Assembly: GCA_965220715.1 (NCBI GenBank)
Contig: OZ244843.1
Coordinates: 4,030,001 to 4,094,000 of the forward strand
Origin: Bin5 sp965220715
GTDB lineage: Bacteria; Chloroflexota; Anaerolineae; Caldilineales; Caldilineaceae
Length of the DNA: 64,000 bases
Direction of reading: 5' to 3'
The notes beneath the pieces are model-generated. The model saw nothing but the letters and a program-made list of their open reading frames with translations. It was not told the DNA's origin and did not search any database. Every line of letters begins with the position of its first letter. The stretch's first letter is position 1. This document shows, in pieces, positions 36,387 through 44,760 of this stretch. The translations under genes were made by a program, and so were the position numbers.

Positions 36387-37130
36387 TCAGCTTCCAAACG
36401 CGGCCATGTAAATCTTAGTGCGCTGGTTCAGTACACCGTAGAAGGCCCGCGTTTCGGCGTCAGAGTGATCCCGCCACAGTGTGGCGGGTATGCCCGAATC
36501 GTCAGATAGGGGCGCACGATCGCGGTGGCCGTAGTAGATCTGGACTGTCTTGCGTTCGGACGTGGTCGGGCGGGTTGTGGCAGTATGCAGGGCAGCCACA
36601 TTGAACAGGGCGCAGGTCCCGGCCGGTCCGTGCAGGTCGTAGACGCCGCCGCGGTCCAACTGGGCCTGTTTATCCGCGAGCATCGGCTGGTTTACAGACT
36701 CCGGCGAAAACGAAATGCAGTGCGTGCTCTCATCCACGTCGGTCAGATAGACCATCAACTGTATGTAGTCCATCCGCAAGGGATGCTCCGGCCAGTGCGG
36801 CTTGTCTCGATGCCATTGCCGATGGAGTTGACCGTCATAGGGGCCCATATAGCGTAGGCCGATCTCGCCGAAACAGACCGGGCCGCCCATCAGGTCTTCG
36901 ATTACGGGCAAGATGCGGGGATGGCGGATCAGTTCGTCGAAGCGCGGGGTCGTGACCAGCGCGTCGTAGTTGACGTATTGATGATGGCCGTAATCGTGCC
37001 AAAAATACCTGAAGTTAGTGCGATCGGTGTCGAACAGACTGCGCAGGGCGTCCAACTCCTCGCCCTGAAAGACCTGGCCCAGATTATGAACTGCGGTTTC
37101 CGCGAACTGCTCTCGCCGTTGTTGATTCAT
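36387..37130 (-). CDS. Phytanoyl-CoA dioxygenase family protein
   Basis: 247-residue Fe(II)/2-oxoglutarate oxygenase. The iron-binding HRD lies in LHRQWHRDKPHW (about residues 112-123) and the distal His in NVAALHTATTRPTTSERKTVQIYYGHRD near 183, with the following Arg as likely 2-oxoglutarate ligand. It is only distantly related to the three copies at 6.6-12.6 kb. It forms a minus-strand pair with a MaoC-type hydratase 16 bases upstream, and sits between two Gfo/Idh oxidoreductases, so it probably belongs to a small-molecule catabolic route. Confidence 0.85.
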   Translation of the reverse strand: MNQQRREQFAETAVHNLGQVFQGEELDALRSLFDTDRTNFRYFWHDYGHHQYVNYDALVTTPRFDELIRHPRILPVIEDLMGGPVCFGEIGLRYMGPYDGQLHRQWHRDKPHWPEHPLRMDYIQLMVYLTDVDESTHCISFSPESVNQPMLADKQAQLDRGGVYDLHGPAGTCALFNVAALHTATTRPTTSERKTVQIYYGHRDRAPLSDDSGIPATLWRDHSDAETRAFYGVLNQRTKIYMAAFGS

Positions 37131-37146
37131 GTTCCCTCCCCGTTCG

Positions 37147-37581
37147 CTACCTGTTTGCCACCCATTTGAGGATATGTTGGGCTACGGCAACCAATTGCCC
37201 GGACTGATTGATGACACGGATATCGGCTACGGAGCGTCTTCGCTGTTCGTCAATGCTCACGATCTCGTAGTGAACGGTGATCGTGTCTCCCAGAAAGACC
37301 GGCGCCAGAAATCGAATGCGGTCGTAGCCCAGCGAAACCGGCGTCTCCTCCGCGTTGCTGCGAGAGTCGGCAATCGCCATGGATGAGGCGGTGGACATGT
37401 AACCGATCAGGAGCGCACCATGGGCGATGCGGCCGCCGTAGCTGGAGCGCTTCATATACTCTTCGTCGACATGGTTGGGCGCCAGGTCGCCAGTGATGCC
37501 GGCGAAGAGATAGACGTCGCTCTCACCGACCGTCTTACTGAACGATACGCTGTCACCGATATCCACGTAGAAACTGCTCAC
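37147..37581 (-). CDS. MaoC-like hydratase (R-specific enoyl-CoA hydratase fold)
   Basis: 144-residue single hot-dog domain. The hydratase motif is present: Asp in GDLAPNHVDEEYM and the downstream RIAHGALL (about residues 31-56), matching the D-x-N-x-x-H pattern of PhaJ/MaoC proteins. It would hydrate an enoyl-CoA or act on a related thioester. The gene is 16 bases upstream of the dioxygenase in the same direction, suggesting co-transcription. A simple thioesterase is the main alternative, but the Asp-His motif favours hydratase. Confidence 0.87.
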   Translation of the reverse strand: MSSFYVDIGDSVSFSKTVGESDVYLFAGITGDLAPNHVDEEYMKRSSYGGRIAHGALLIGYMSTASSMAIADSRSNAEETPVSLGYDRIRFLAPVFLGDTITVHYEIVSIDEQRRRSVADIRVINQSGQLVAVAQHILKWVANR

Positions 37582-37700
37582 CTTGTCCCTCCTGCTGTAT
37601 TACATCTCCGCGAAACGGTTGGCTGTTGTCGCGGTGGGTGGAATCCATTGATTCAAGTCACCAGGCAGGTGTCAGGACCTGATGTCCCCGACAGGTCTGC

Positions 37701-38747
37701 TCAACCGGGCCGCAACGCAACCGGCCTTTTCTCACGCCCGGAGGTAAGGACGGCCTGGGTTGCCGCGAGCGTTCGCACGCCCTCTTCGCCGCTGACCAAG
37801 GGCGCCTCTTCCCTCTTTATGACCCGGCAGAAATGGGCGAGTTGCGCCGCCAGTGGGTCGGCATCTGCCGGCGCCCGCAGTTCCCGTTCGAGTGGATGCT
37901 CCCAGCCGGCGTTGCCGTTGGAGGGGTAGCGCCACAACTCCATCTTGGGGAAGGCGAGCGAACCTTCCGTGCCAAAAAAGAAGGCACAGTTTTCTGCCAC
38001 ATGGGCGTAGGATGGATTCTCAAACATCGTCAGCTCGTAGGACCAGGGGGACGGTGTTGCGTCGGAAAGAAAGATCGAGCCAACGACGCCGCCGGCAAAG
38101 CTAAGAGTGATCGCCGCAGTGTCCTCCACCTCGAAGCCCCGGGTCTCGGAACTGGTGGCGGCGTAGACGCTGGTAATTTCGCCACAGACGTAGCGCAGGG
38201 TATCGATCTCGTGGATGAGATTGATCAGCACGGGCCCTCCGCCGGCGCGGGTGCGCCATTCAATTTCGTAGTAATCATCCGGTTTTTTCACCGTCCACAA
38301 TAGAGAGACACCGATTAGAGTGCCTATCGCCCCTCCCTTTACCAGTTCCCACAGCTGTCTGACGCAGGGGTGAAAGCGCCTATGGTGTCCAACCAATAGG
38401 GGCACATCGGCCTCGGCAGCTTGATCTACTAACCGGCGCCCTTCGTCGAGGGTAGCAGTGACCGGCTTTTCAACCAGCGTCACGATCCTGCGGCGGATAC
38501 ATGCCAGGGCCAGCTCCTCGTGCAATTGCGTGGGCGCGGCGATGATCGCGCCGTCCGGCGATACCAGGTCCAGCGCCTCGATCGCATCGTGAAAAAACGG
38601 CACTTCATGCCTGGCGGCCAGTGCGGCCGCCCCTGAATCGGAGTCGCAGACGGCGGCCAACTGGCAGGCGTCGCTGGCGTAGAGGTATTCGATGTGCCGG
38701 CGGCCCATCGTACCGGCCCCAATTACAATTATACGAAGATGGCTCAC
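37701..38747 (-). CDS. Gfo/Idh/MocA family oxidoreductase
   Basis: 348 residues. Rossmann start RIIVIGAGTMGRRHIEYL, catalytic-Lys motif LVEKPVTATLDEG near 91-103, then LVGHHRRFHP and a C-terminal domain with GGGPVLINLIHEIDTLRYVCG (His in the active-site loop). Related to but clearly distinct from the enzyme at 35263. It is the first gene of a minus-strand group with the MaoC-like and dioxygenase genes (120-base gap). Likely an inositol- or sugar-type dehydrogenase; the substrate is open. Confidence 0.9.
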   Translation of the reverse strand: MSHLRIIVIGAGTMGRRHIEYLYASDACQLAAVCDSDSGAAALAARHEVPFFHDAIEALDLVSPDGAIIAAPTQLHEELALACIRRRIVTLVEKPVTATLDEGRRLVDQAAEADVPLLVGHHRRFHPCVRQLWELVKGGAIGTLIGVSLLWTVKKPDDYYEIEWRTRAGGGPVLINLIHEIDTLRYVCGEITSVYAATSSETRGFEVEDTAAITLSFAGGVVGSIFLSDATPSPWSYELTMFENPSYAHVAENCAFFFGTEGSLAFPKMELWRYPSNGNAGWEHPLERELRAPADADPLAAQLAHFCRVIKREEAPLVSGEEGVRTLAATQAVLTSGREKRPVALRPG

Positions 38748-38998
38748 GAATTCGCTCCGGCGCGGCGGCTTGGTCTGCCAGAATTTTAGCTGAACATATC
38801 AGGTATTGACCAATGCCCATCTTACAGTAGTTCCCCCTCCGCGTCGACCTCCTCTGTAGCGCTTTCCCCCGACTTGGGGTATAAGTGAACAGGCAATGTA
38901 TTGACAGGATACATAGTTGTATGATTTCGGCGGGGTCGCCTTCGATGCCGCCGCTGACAGGTGTAATTCAGGTTTCGGGCCAGTCAAGGAATGCACAG

Positions 38999-39742
38999 AT
39001 GATCCAATATGATTTCAAAGGTCGCACAGCAGTTGTCACCGGTGGCGCAAAGGGCATTGGTCTGGGAATCGCGCAGCGGCTGGCCGGCGCAGGCGCGGCT
39101 GTGGCGGTGTGGGACTTGAACACGGACTCCCTGCGTAGTTCCAGGGACGGGCAGGCGTTCGAAGCCGTTTTTGCTGTCGATGTGACGGAACCGGCAAGCG
39201 TAGAGCAGGCCGTCCAGGATACGCTTGCCCAGTTGGGCGTCATTGACATTCTGGTCAACAACGCCGGCATTGCCGGACCAACCCGTTCGACATGGGAATA
39301 TCCCTTGCAGGATTGGGACCGGGTCATTGCAACCGACCTGACCTCGGTGTTTCTCTGCTGCCGGGCAGTTATTCCGTTCATGTTGGAACAGGGAGGCGGT
39401 CGTATCGTCAACATAGCGTCGGTGGCTGGCAAGGAGGGCAACGCCAACGCCTGCGCCTATTCGGCAGCCAAGGGGGGCGTGATTGCTCTCACCAAGTCGC
39501 TGGGCAAAGAGCTGGCCCAGAGCGGAATCATCGTCAACTGCGTTGCCCCGGCGATGGTACAGACCGACCTCCTCGACGAGATGACGCCGGAGTACATCGC
39601 CACCGTAACCGCCAAGATCCCGATGGGCCGCTTCGGAACGATAGAGGAAAACGCCGATATGGTCGCATGGCTGTGCAGCGACGCGTGCAGCTTTGCCACG
39701 GGTGCAGTATTCGATGTATCCGGCGGACGCGCGACCTATTGA
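38999..39742 (+). CDS. SDR family oxidoreductase
   Basis: 247-residue classical short-chain dehydrogenase. TGGAKGIGLGIA cofactor motif, NNAGIAG, Ser in NIASVAGKEG, catalytic YSAAK, and GGRATY at the C-terminus are all present. The ATG at 38999 follows AAGGA; a longer open frame to 38885 has no homologous content. It heads a plus-strand group with a TIM-barrel isomerase and a second SDR. FabG-like sequences are common here, but the context suggests oxidation of a sugar-like alcohol. Confidence 0.88.
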   Translation: MIQYDFKGRTAVVTGGAKGIGLGIAQRLAGAGAAVAVWDLNTDSLRSSRDGQAFEAVFAVDVTEPASVEQAVQDTLAQLGVIDILVNNAGIAGPTRSTWEYPLQDWDRVIATDLTSVFLCCRAVIPFMLEQGGGRIVNIASVAGKEGNANACAYSAAKGGVIALTKSLGKELAQSGIIVNCVAPAMVQTDLLDEMTPEYIATVTAKIPMGRFGTIEENADMVAWLCSDACSFATGAVFDVSGGRATY

Positions 39743-39793
39743 CCTCCCGGAGAATCCCCAAGACTGGCCGCAAAACCGAGGGGGCAGTTGCAG

Positions 39794-40624
39794 ATGAGCG
39801 ACTTCAGCAAATTAGCGATCAACCAGTTTACTACGCTGCACCAGTGGTCCTTGCCCCAGGCGATTGAAGGTTATGCCCGCAACGGTGTCCATGCGATCGG
39901 TATTGTGCGGGACAAGCTGCAGGAGGTGGGCGTGGCCGAGGCGCGGCGGTTGCTGCGCGCCCACGGGATGACGGTCACCTGTTACTGCACAGGGGGTCTG
40001 CTGACCGACTCGGATCCAGGCCAGTTTCAAGCCAACCTGGCGGAGACCAGACGGGCCATAGACGAGGCCGCTGAACTGGAGGCCGAATGTATCGTTTTCG
40101 TGGCCGGAGGGCTGCCGGAGGGTTCGAAGGATCTGGCCGCTGCCCGCGCGCGCTGCCTGGAGGGCTTGGCCGAAGTACTGCCCCATGCGAAAGGGGCGGG
40201 GGTTACGATCGCTTTGGAGCCCTTGCACCCAATGATATGCGCGTTCCGCTCCTGCCTGTCGACTTTGGGCCAAGCAAACGATTGGATTGAGTTGTTGGGG
40301 GCCGGCCCGGAACTGGGCATCGTCGTCGATGTTTACCATGTGTGGTGGGACCCCGACATGGAACAGGAACTTGAACGCGCGGCGGGACGAATCGTCTCCT
40401 TCCATGTATGCGACTGGCTGATGAATACGACCGACCTGCGGCTGGACCGGGGCATGATGGGAGACGGCGTGATCGACATTCGCCGAATTCGACAGCTGGT
40501 GGAGGCGACGGGCTACGACGGTTATCGCGAGGTGGAGATATTCTCCGAGCGCAACTGGTGGCGGCGCGATCCTGATGAAGTGGTTGCGATTGCCAAGGCC
40601 CGCTATCTGTCAGACGTGATCTGA
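39794..40624 (+). CDS. Sugar phosphate isomerase/epimerase-like TIM-barrel protein
   Basis: 276-residue xylose-isomerase-like barrel. The metal ligands appear in order: Glu in IALEPLHPM, Asp in GIVVDVYHVWWDP, His in SFHVCDW, and Glu in REVEIFSERNWW. It is similar in fold but not in detail to the Hyi-like protein at 3194. The ATG at 39794 is preferred over a TTG two codons earlier. It lies 51 bases after the SDR and 103 before the next SDR, so the three probably act in one pathway on a keto- or cyclic sugar. Confidence 0.87.
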   Translation: MSDFSKLAINQFTTLHQWSLPQAIEGYARNGVHAIGIVRDKLQEVGVAEARRLLRAHGMTVTCYCTGGLLTDSDPGQFQANLAETRRAIDEAAELEAECIVFVAGGLPEGSKDLAAARARCLEGLAEVLPHAKGAGVTIALEPLHPMICAFRSCLSTLGQANDWIELLGAGPELGIVVDVYHVWWDPDMEQELERAAGRIVSFHVCDWLMNTTDLRLDRGMMGDGVIDIRRIRQLVEATGYDGYREVEIFSERNWWRRDPDEVVAIAKARYLSDVI

Positions 40625-40727
40625 CGCTCGGCGCAGGCGAAGCCAAGACAGAGAAAATTGGATAAGGAAGAGAAATTGCGTGGAAGCGCAATAGCGCTGC
40701 GCGCAACCAGCATACGGTGCGAACAGA

Positions 40728-41573
40728 ATGAGCCTTGAAGCATTGACTGTGAACAGCGGCTTGCCGCCGGAGGGAGACAGACTGGCGGGCAAGGCGGCAG
40801 TTGTCACCGGCGCGGGTACGCGCGGCCGTTCGGCGCTTGGAATCGGCTATGCGACGGCATTGCTTTTCGCGCGGCAAGGGGCGCGTATCGTCGTGGCGGA
40901 TATGGATGAGGACAGAGCGGCGGCGACGTTGAAGGCCATCAGTGAGAGCGGCGGTGAAGCATCTTTCGTTGAGGTGGACATTGCGCGGGAGGAGGATTGC
41001 CGGACGTTGGCGGCAGAGTGCGTCGAACGGTACGGCAGCCTGGACATTGTGGTCAACAATGCGGGCGCGGCCGGAGGCGGCAAGGTGACGGAATTCGACG
41101 AGGAGTCCTGGAACGTTGCCCTGGACGTGAATCTCAAGGGCGCGATGCTGGTCTGTAAGCATGCGGTGCCGCGTATGGCCGAGAGCGGCGGCGGTTCGAT
41201 CATCAACGTCTCATCGATAGACGGGCTGCTGGCGGGCGCCTATCTCAACGTTCCCTATTCGGTTGCGAAAGGGGGGCTGGCTACGCTGACCAAGCTGATG
41301 GCGGTTCATCACGGTCGCGAGAACATTCGCGCCAACTGTGTCGCTCCCGGGCATGTTCATGCTTCGTTTACGGCGGGTTTCGCGATGGAGGAACGGGAAA
41401 GGCGGCGAAAGATCGGGCCGTTGGGGACGGAGGGTACGGCGTGGGACGTGGCATACGCGGCGCTTTACTTTGCCAGCGACGAATCGCGCTGGATTTCCGG
41501 CGTCATTATGCCGGTGGACGGCGGACTGCTGGCGGCGACGCCTTTGGCGGTGATGGGCAATTTGGAGGAGTGA
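40728..41573 (+). CDS. SDR family oxidoreductase
   Basis: 281-residue SDR with a slightly extended N-terminus. VVTGAGTRGRSALGIGYATA is a variant cofactor loop with two extra residues; VNNAGAAGG, NVSSIDGLLAG and catalytic YSVAK are intact, and the C-terminus ends with a VDGGLLAAT motif. It is the last ordinary chromosomal gene before the tRNA-His-derived repeat at 41754. Likely a dehydrogenase in the preceding catabolic group. Confidence 0.88.
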   Translation: MSLEALTVNSGLPPEGDRLAGKAAVVTGAGTRGRSALGIGYATALLFARQGARIVVADMDEDRAAATLKAISESGGEASFVEVDIAREEDCRTLAAECVERYGSLDIVVNNAGAAGGGKVTEFDEESWNVALDVNLKGAMLVCKHAVPRMAESGGGSIINVSSIDGLLAGAYLNVPYSVAKGGLATLTKLMAVHHGRENIRANCVAPGHVHASFTAGFAMEERERRRKIGPLGTEGTAWDVAYAALYFASDESRWISGVIMPVDGGLLAATPLAVMGNLEE

Positions 41574-41753
41574 GTCGTGATGAAAGTGTCTTACGACAGT
41601 GGAGACGGACTGTTCGATCGGGAAGGTGCCAATTGAGGTAGGGAGGCTTTGCGACCTGGCGGAGTCTGGACCAACTTTCAAGTACTTTAGCCTTGGCCGA
41701 AGATGAGGTCATGCAAAAAACCGCAAGTGGAAAATCGGAATCGAATCTTCGTT

Positions 41754-41805
41754 AGGGGCGCCTAGCGGGGCTCGAACCTGCAACCTTCTTATCCACAATC
41801 AGACG
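41754..41805 (-). repeat. Distal attachment-site repeat (tRNA-His 3' fragment)
   Basis: 52 bases identical to 49859-49910 except at two positions. It covers the tRNA-His 3' end, T-arm, variable loop and anticodon loop, then diverges. It cannot form a tRNA because the 5' half is missing. It marks the left boundary of the island. Confidence 0.88.
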
Positions 41806-41926
41806 TTGCGGCACCCGTCGGGACCTATGTGCACGCCCTGATCCGTCAACCCCTCCACAACCTACCCAGCCAAGCAACCCCAATCAACCGATCCGGCCCC
41901 TGTGCGAAACCAATTCCGGTTCCGGC

Positions 41927-42226
41927 GTGGTGCTTGACGGTACGTGCAGCTTATGCGGGCAGGGCAAGCGGGGCCGACTACCAGATCACCGCGCACCTGC
42001 ACATAAGCGCGGCTACGACAAGCGGTGGGAACGCATCCGAAAGGCTGTGCTGGCTAAGGAGCCACTGTGCCGGCACTGCGCCGAGCAGGGACGGCTGACT
42101 GCCGCCGTCCTGGTGGACCACATTGTCCCCCTCCCCAAAGGAAGTCACAGCATCGACAATCTCCAGCCGCTGTGTGCCAGTTGTCACGCTGTCAAGACGG
42201 CTGCTGAGCGCCTTGCCAAGGCATAA
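41927..42226 (+). CDS. HNH endonuclease
   Basis: 99-residue HNH protein. A zinc-finger-like CSLCG near the start pairs with later cysteines; GYDKRWERIRKAVLAKEPLCRHC leads into DHIVPLPKGSHSIDNLQPLCASCHAVKTA, the HNH core with its His-Asn-His and Cys pair. Such proteins are common in phage packaging loci and mobile elements. The GTG at 41927 is uncertain: the frame stays open upstream with another Cys-containing stretch, so the N-terminus may be longer or eroded. It is the first gene inside the island. Confidence 0.8.
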   Translation: MVLDGTCSLCGQGKRGRLPDHRAPAHKRGYDKRWERIRKAVLAKEPLCRHCAEQGRLTAAVLVDHIVPLPKGSHSIDNLQPLCASCHAVKTAAERLAKA

Positions 42227-42231
42227 CCCCA

Positions 42232-42522
42232 TTCAAAACCTGACAGGTGGCGTCCCGGTACCGGCGGGGGTGTCTCGCGCGCGTAATTGAGTTTGAAATT
42301 TTCCAGAGTAATGGGACAAGGGCACCAGGCCACCGGCTCTCGGCCCGGTCGTTTTAGTTCCAATGTAGAATGGTAGGCAGCAAGCGAGTTGCCTCTTGGC
42401 CATCTTGCCCCTTACTACGGCCCAATACGAACACATTACCTAGACCAGTTTTAGGGGGCAGGTCACCACAAACAAGCACTTCGGCTGGATCTGTCGTTGG
42501 GGAGTAAGTCACCGCATCAAAC
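42232..42522. other. Gap between HNH gene and methyltransferase fragment, with an IS3 end
   Basis: 290 bases without a complete gene. Part (about 42390-42465) is an IS3-family left end; the remainder shows nothing recognisable. The methyltransferase C-terminal fragment begins on the minus strand at 42523. Confidence 0.5.
42390..42465 (-). mobile_element. IS3-family left-end remnant
   Basis: Minus-strand reading starts with the IS3-type terminal sequence TGACCTGCCCCC (42465-42454), then a leader TAGGTAAT...GTA.TGGGC.GTAG.AAGGG shared with the element at 47850, and the OrfA start ATGGCCAAGAGG (42403 downward). The frame is cut off after a few codons. Only this end remains. Confidence 0.7.
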
Positions 42523-43280
42523 TTATGGGGCCACTTGTAGTCTCATCTTCAGTACAGTTTCATTCCTCATTCGAGTGTCCAGCATACTGTTTCCATGGCG
42601 GGGAGGCGGCAAATATCGGCGCCGAGCCGGAATCGATCGTACCCTTGAGTCCTCTATAAGGAATCCTGACCCTTGAGCTATGTCCCTGACTAGCCTTGCA
42701 TTGTCGACAACAGCACCACTCAGAAATGAGTTGCCAACAACCATTACCACGGTACCGTCCCGTTTAACCACACGAGCCAGCTCCCCAAGAACGGCCTGCA
42801 TGTCAACTGCGTAGCGCCTGACCCATCCGAGATGTCTGTTTGCGAAGGTGGAATTGACAGATTCGATGACATAGGGTGCAACATCTCGCTGGCCAGCAGC
42901 TGAAGGCAGGATCTTCTCGGCTCCTACACTTGCCGACCGCGTTGTTCTGATGGAGGACAGATCATATCCCAACCATACCAACGCTAACCTATGACCTCGC
43001 AAGTAATCTATGGCGTTCAGGTACGGTGGGGAGGTGACAGCAAGATCAAAGGTATCATCTCCCAATTCCTTCAGCCTCCTCGCATCACCCTCGATAACTT
43101 CGGCCTCACCCTTTATCAGCCCTGGTGATAGGCGGTTGGCTACTTGGGACGCAGCCTTGAGGAACCCTTCGAATACGTCGAAGTCGTTTTCAGTGGCCAC
43201 CCTATGCGGCCTGCTATGTGACGTATCGCGCGCGAGGGACGCCATCATTTCTTTGGTCACGATTATGCGGCTTAAAATTA

Positions 43281-44341
43281 TAGGACTTTCGCTAAGCTGG
43301 CTGGAAAGCCGGGATAGTAGGTCTGCGAAGTTGGTTTCGCAGATAATCGCTGAACAGGTCAGTATGCACGCGATAGATGGTTTTGTTGAGCAAGGCAGCG
43401 TGGACCTTCAATGAAAGCCAAGCATGGTAACAGCAAGCGAGGTGATTGCGCTGCGAACGAGCTTTGCGACATTGGCATTTGGCGGAGCCTGTCAGTTGCT
43501 TCAATGCGCGGTGAAATTCTTCGACCTGCCAGCGCAACTCGTTCGCGTTTTGAGCGACTTGCGTGATCACGGTCTCATCCAGATCATTGGTGATGACCCA
43601 GTCAATGTCGCCGTTTAGGGCAACTACCTTGAACAATCTCACTTTGAAAGGCACTTTCTTGAGCTTGACAATGATGCCATGCCTAAGCCGTTCGTCGTTC
43701 CAATCGATGGCATCGAGATGGATATAGCCATCTTCTGCGCTCAGACTGACCAAGCGGTTGGCTTTGAGTGTGGTGTAGAAGGTCAATCCCAGACGGTGAA
43801 CCAGCTTCAAGTTCCGCCAGGAGCCATACCAACTATCAAACAGCACCGTCTTGGCCTGTATCTGTTTGGCGCCAACCGCTCGCAGCAGCAGCTCTTGAAA
43901 ATGGTCGTTCTTTGACTTGCCATCCGCTTCTTTGGCGTATATGCGGAAATCAATCGGATAACACTCGCCATCTTCACCACTGCTGTGAACCAGATTCACG
44001 ACACCGATGCCGCGTACCAGTCCACCTTCAGCGCCACTGTATTGCAGCTTTACCATCTCGATTGACCGTGAATAGCGTTTGTCTTGCACACTGTCGTCAA
44101 TGATCAGGTACGCATCCGGACTATCGTCGATCTGTTCTGCCACCAGTTCCCAGAGATGTCTGGCTGTGAGTCGCTCTCGTTTCAGGTAATCACTGACGAC
44201 ATCGTGGCTCATCCCTCCCAGATGCTCAGCCAGATTGGCACAGGTGTAGTTGATCGGCGTGCTGATAAGGTATTCGACATACTTCTGTTTTGTTATCATG
44301 TCTCAAGCTTACAGGATCCTGTCCTCCTAGCGAAAGTCCTA
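43281..44341 (-). mobile_element. Complete insertion sequence (IS4/IS701-like), 1061 bp
   Basis: Bounded by 14-bp perfect terminal inverted repeats TAGGACTTTCGCTA (43281-43294 and the complement at 44328-44341) and flanked by the 5-bp direct repeat AATTA (43276-43280 and 44342-44346). It carries one transposase gene. The intact ends, matching target duplication and clean frame of the interrupted methyltransferase indicate a recent insertion. Confidence 0.92.
43292..44299 (-). CDS. DDE transposase (IS4/IS701-like)
   Basis: 335 residues. The catalytic acidic residues sit in LIIDDSVQDKRYS, VLFDSWYGSW and the closing ELRWQVEEFHRALKQLTG, an IS4-superfamily-type Glu motif. An N-terminal helical region (GGMSHDVVSDYLKRERLTARHLWELV) probably binds the ends. 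ATG at 44299; the stop lies 11 bases from the left end of the element. No frameshift or truncation is seen, so it may be active. Confidence 0.93.
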   Translation of the reverse strand: MITKQKYVEYLISTPINYTCANLAEHLGGMSHDVVSDYLKRERLTARHLWELVAEQIDDSPDAYLIIDDSVQDKRYSRSIEMVKLQYSGAEGGLVRGIGVVNLVHSSGEDGECYPIDFRIYAKEADGKSKNDHFQELLLRAVGAKQIQAKTVLFDSWYGSWRNLKLVHRLGLTFYTTLKANRLVSLSAEDGYIHLDAIDWNDERLRHGIIVKLKKVPFKVRLFKVVALNGDIDWVITNDLDETVITQVAQNANELRWQVEEFHRALKQLTGSAKCQCRKARSQRNHLACCYHAWLSLKVHAALLNKTIYRVHTDLFSDYLRNQLRRPTIPAFQPA

Positions 44342-44760
44342 AATTAGTGTAAGCGCTCCTGATTCGGGTCGACTACGCTGGCGTAACGCCGTAGACAAGC
44401 GATTTAGCTGGCGTCTTTGACAGGGTGCAAACCAGAATGCGATGAATCGTAGCGTCTCGGGATCGCTGGCCTGCTCGACTTGGTTTTCCAGCAAGTCTCT
44501 AGCTCTCTGAACTAAGTCATTCGCAGCATCCACAAGCATCGATGGGACTAGGGGAGTCACCCAGACCCGCGTCATAAGCACAGCTAACGGGTCAATGTCT
44601 ACTCCAGTGCAGTCGAGTCCTGCCTCTACGGCGGCACGAAGGACCGTGCCAGAACCGCACATTGGATCAAGTACTCGCCCTCCATTGCCACAGGCAGCTA
44701 GAAACTCCTGAGCGATGTCAGGAGCCATACGGGCGGGGAAGGGGTGAATGGTTGAAAGCA

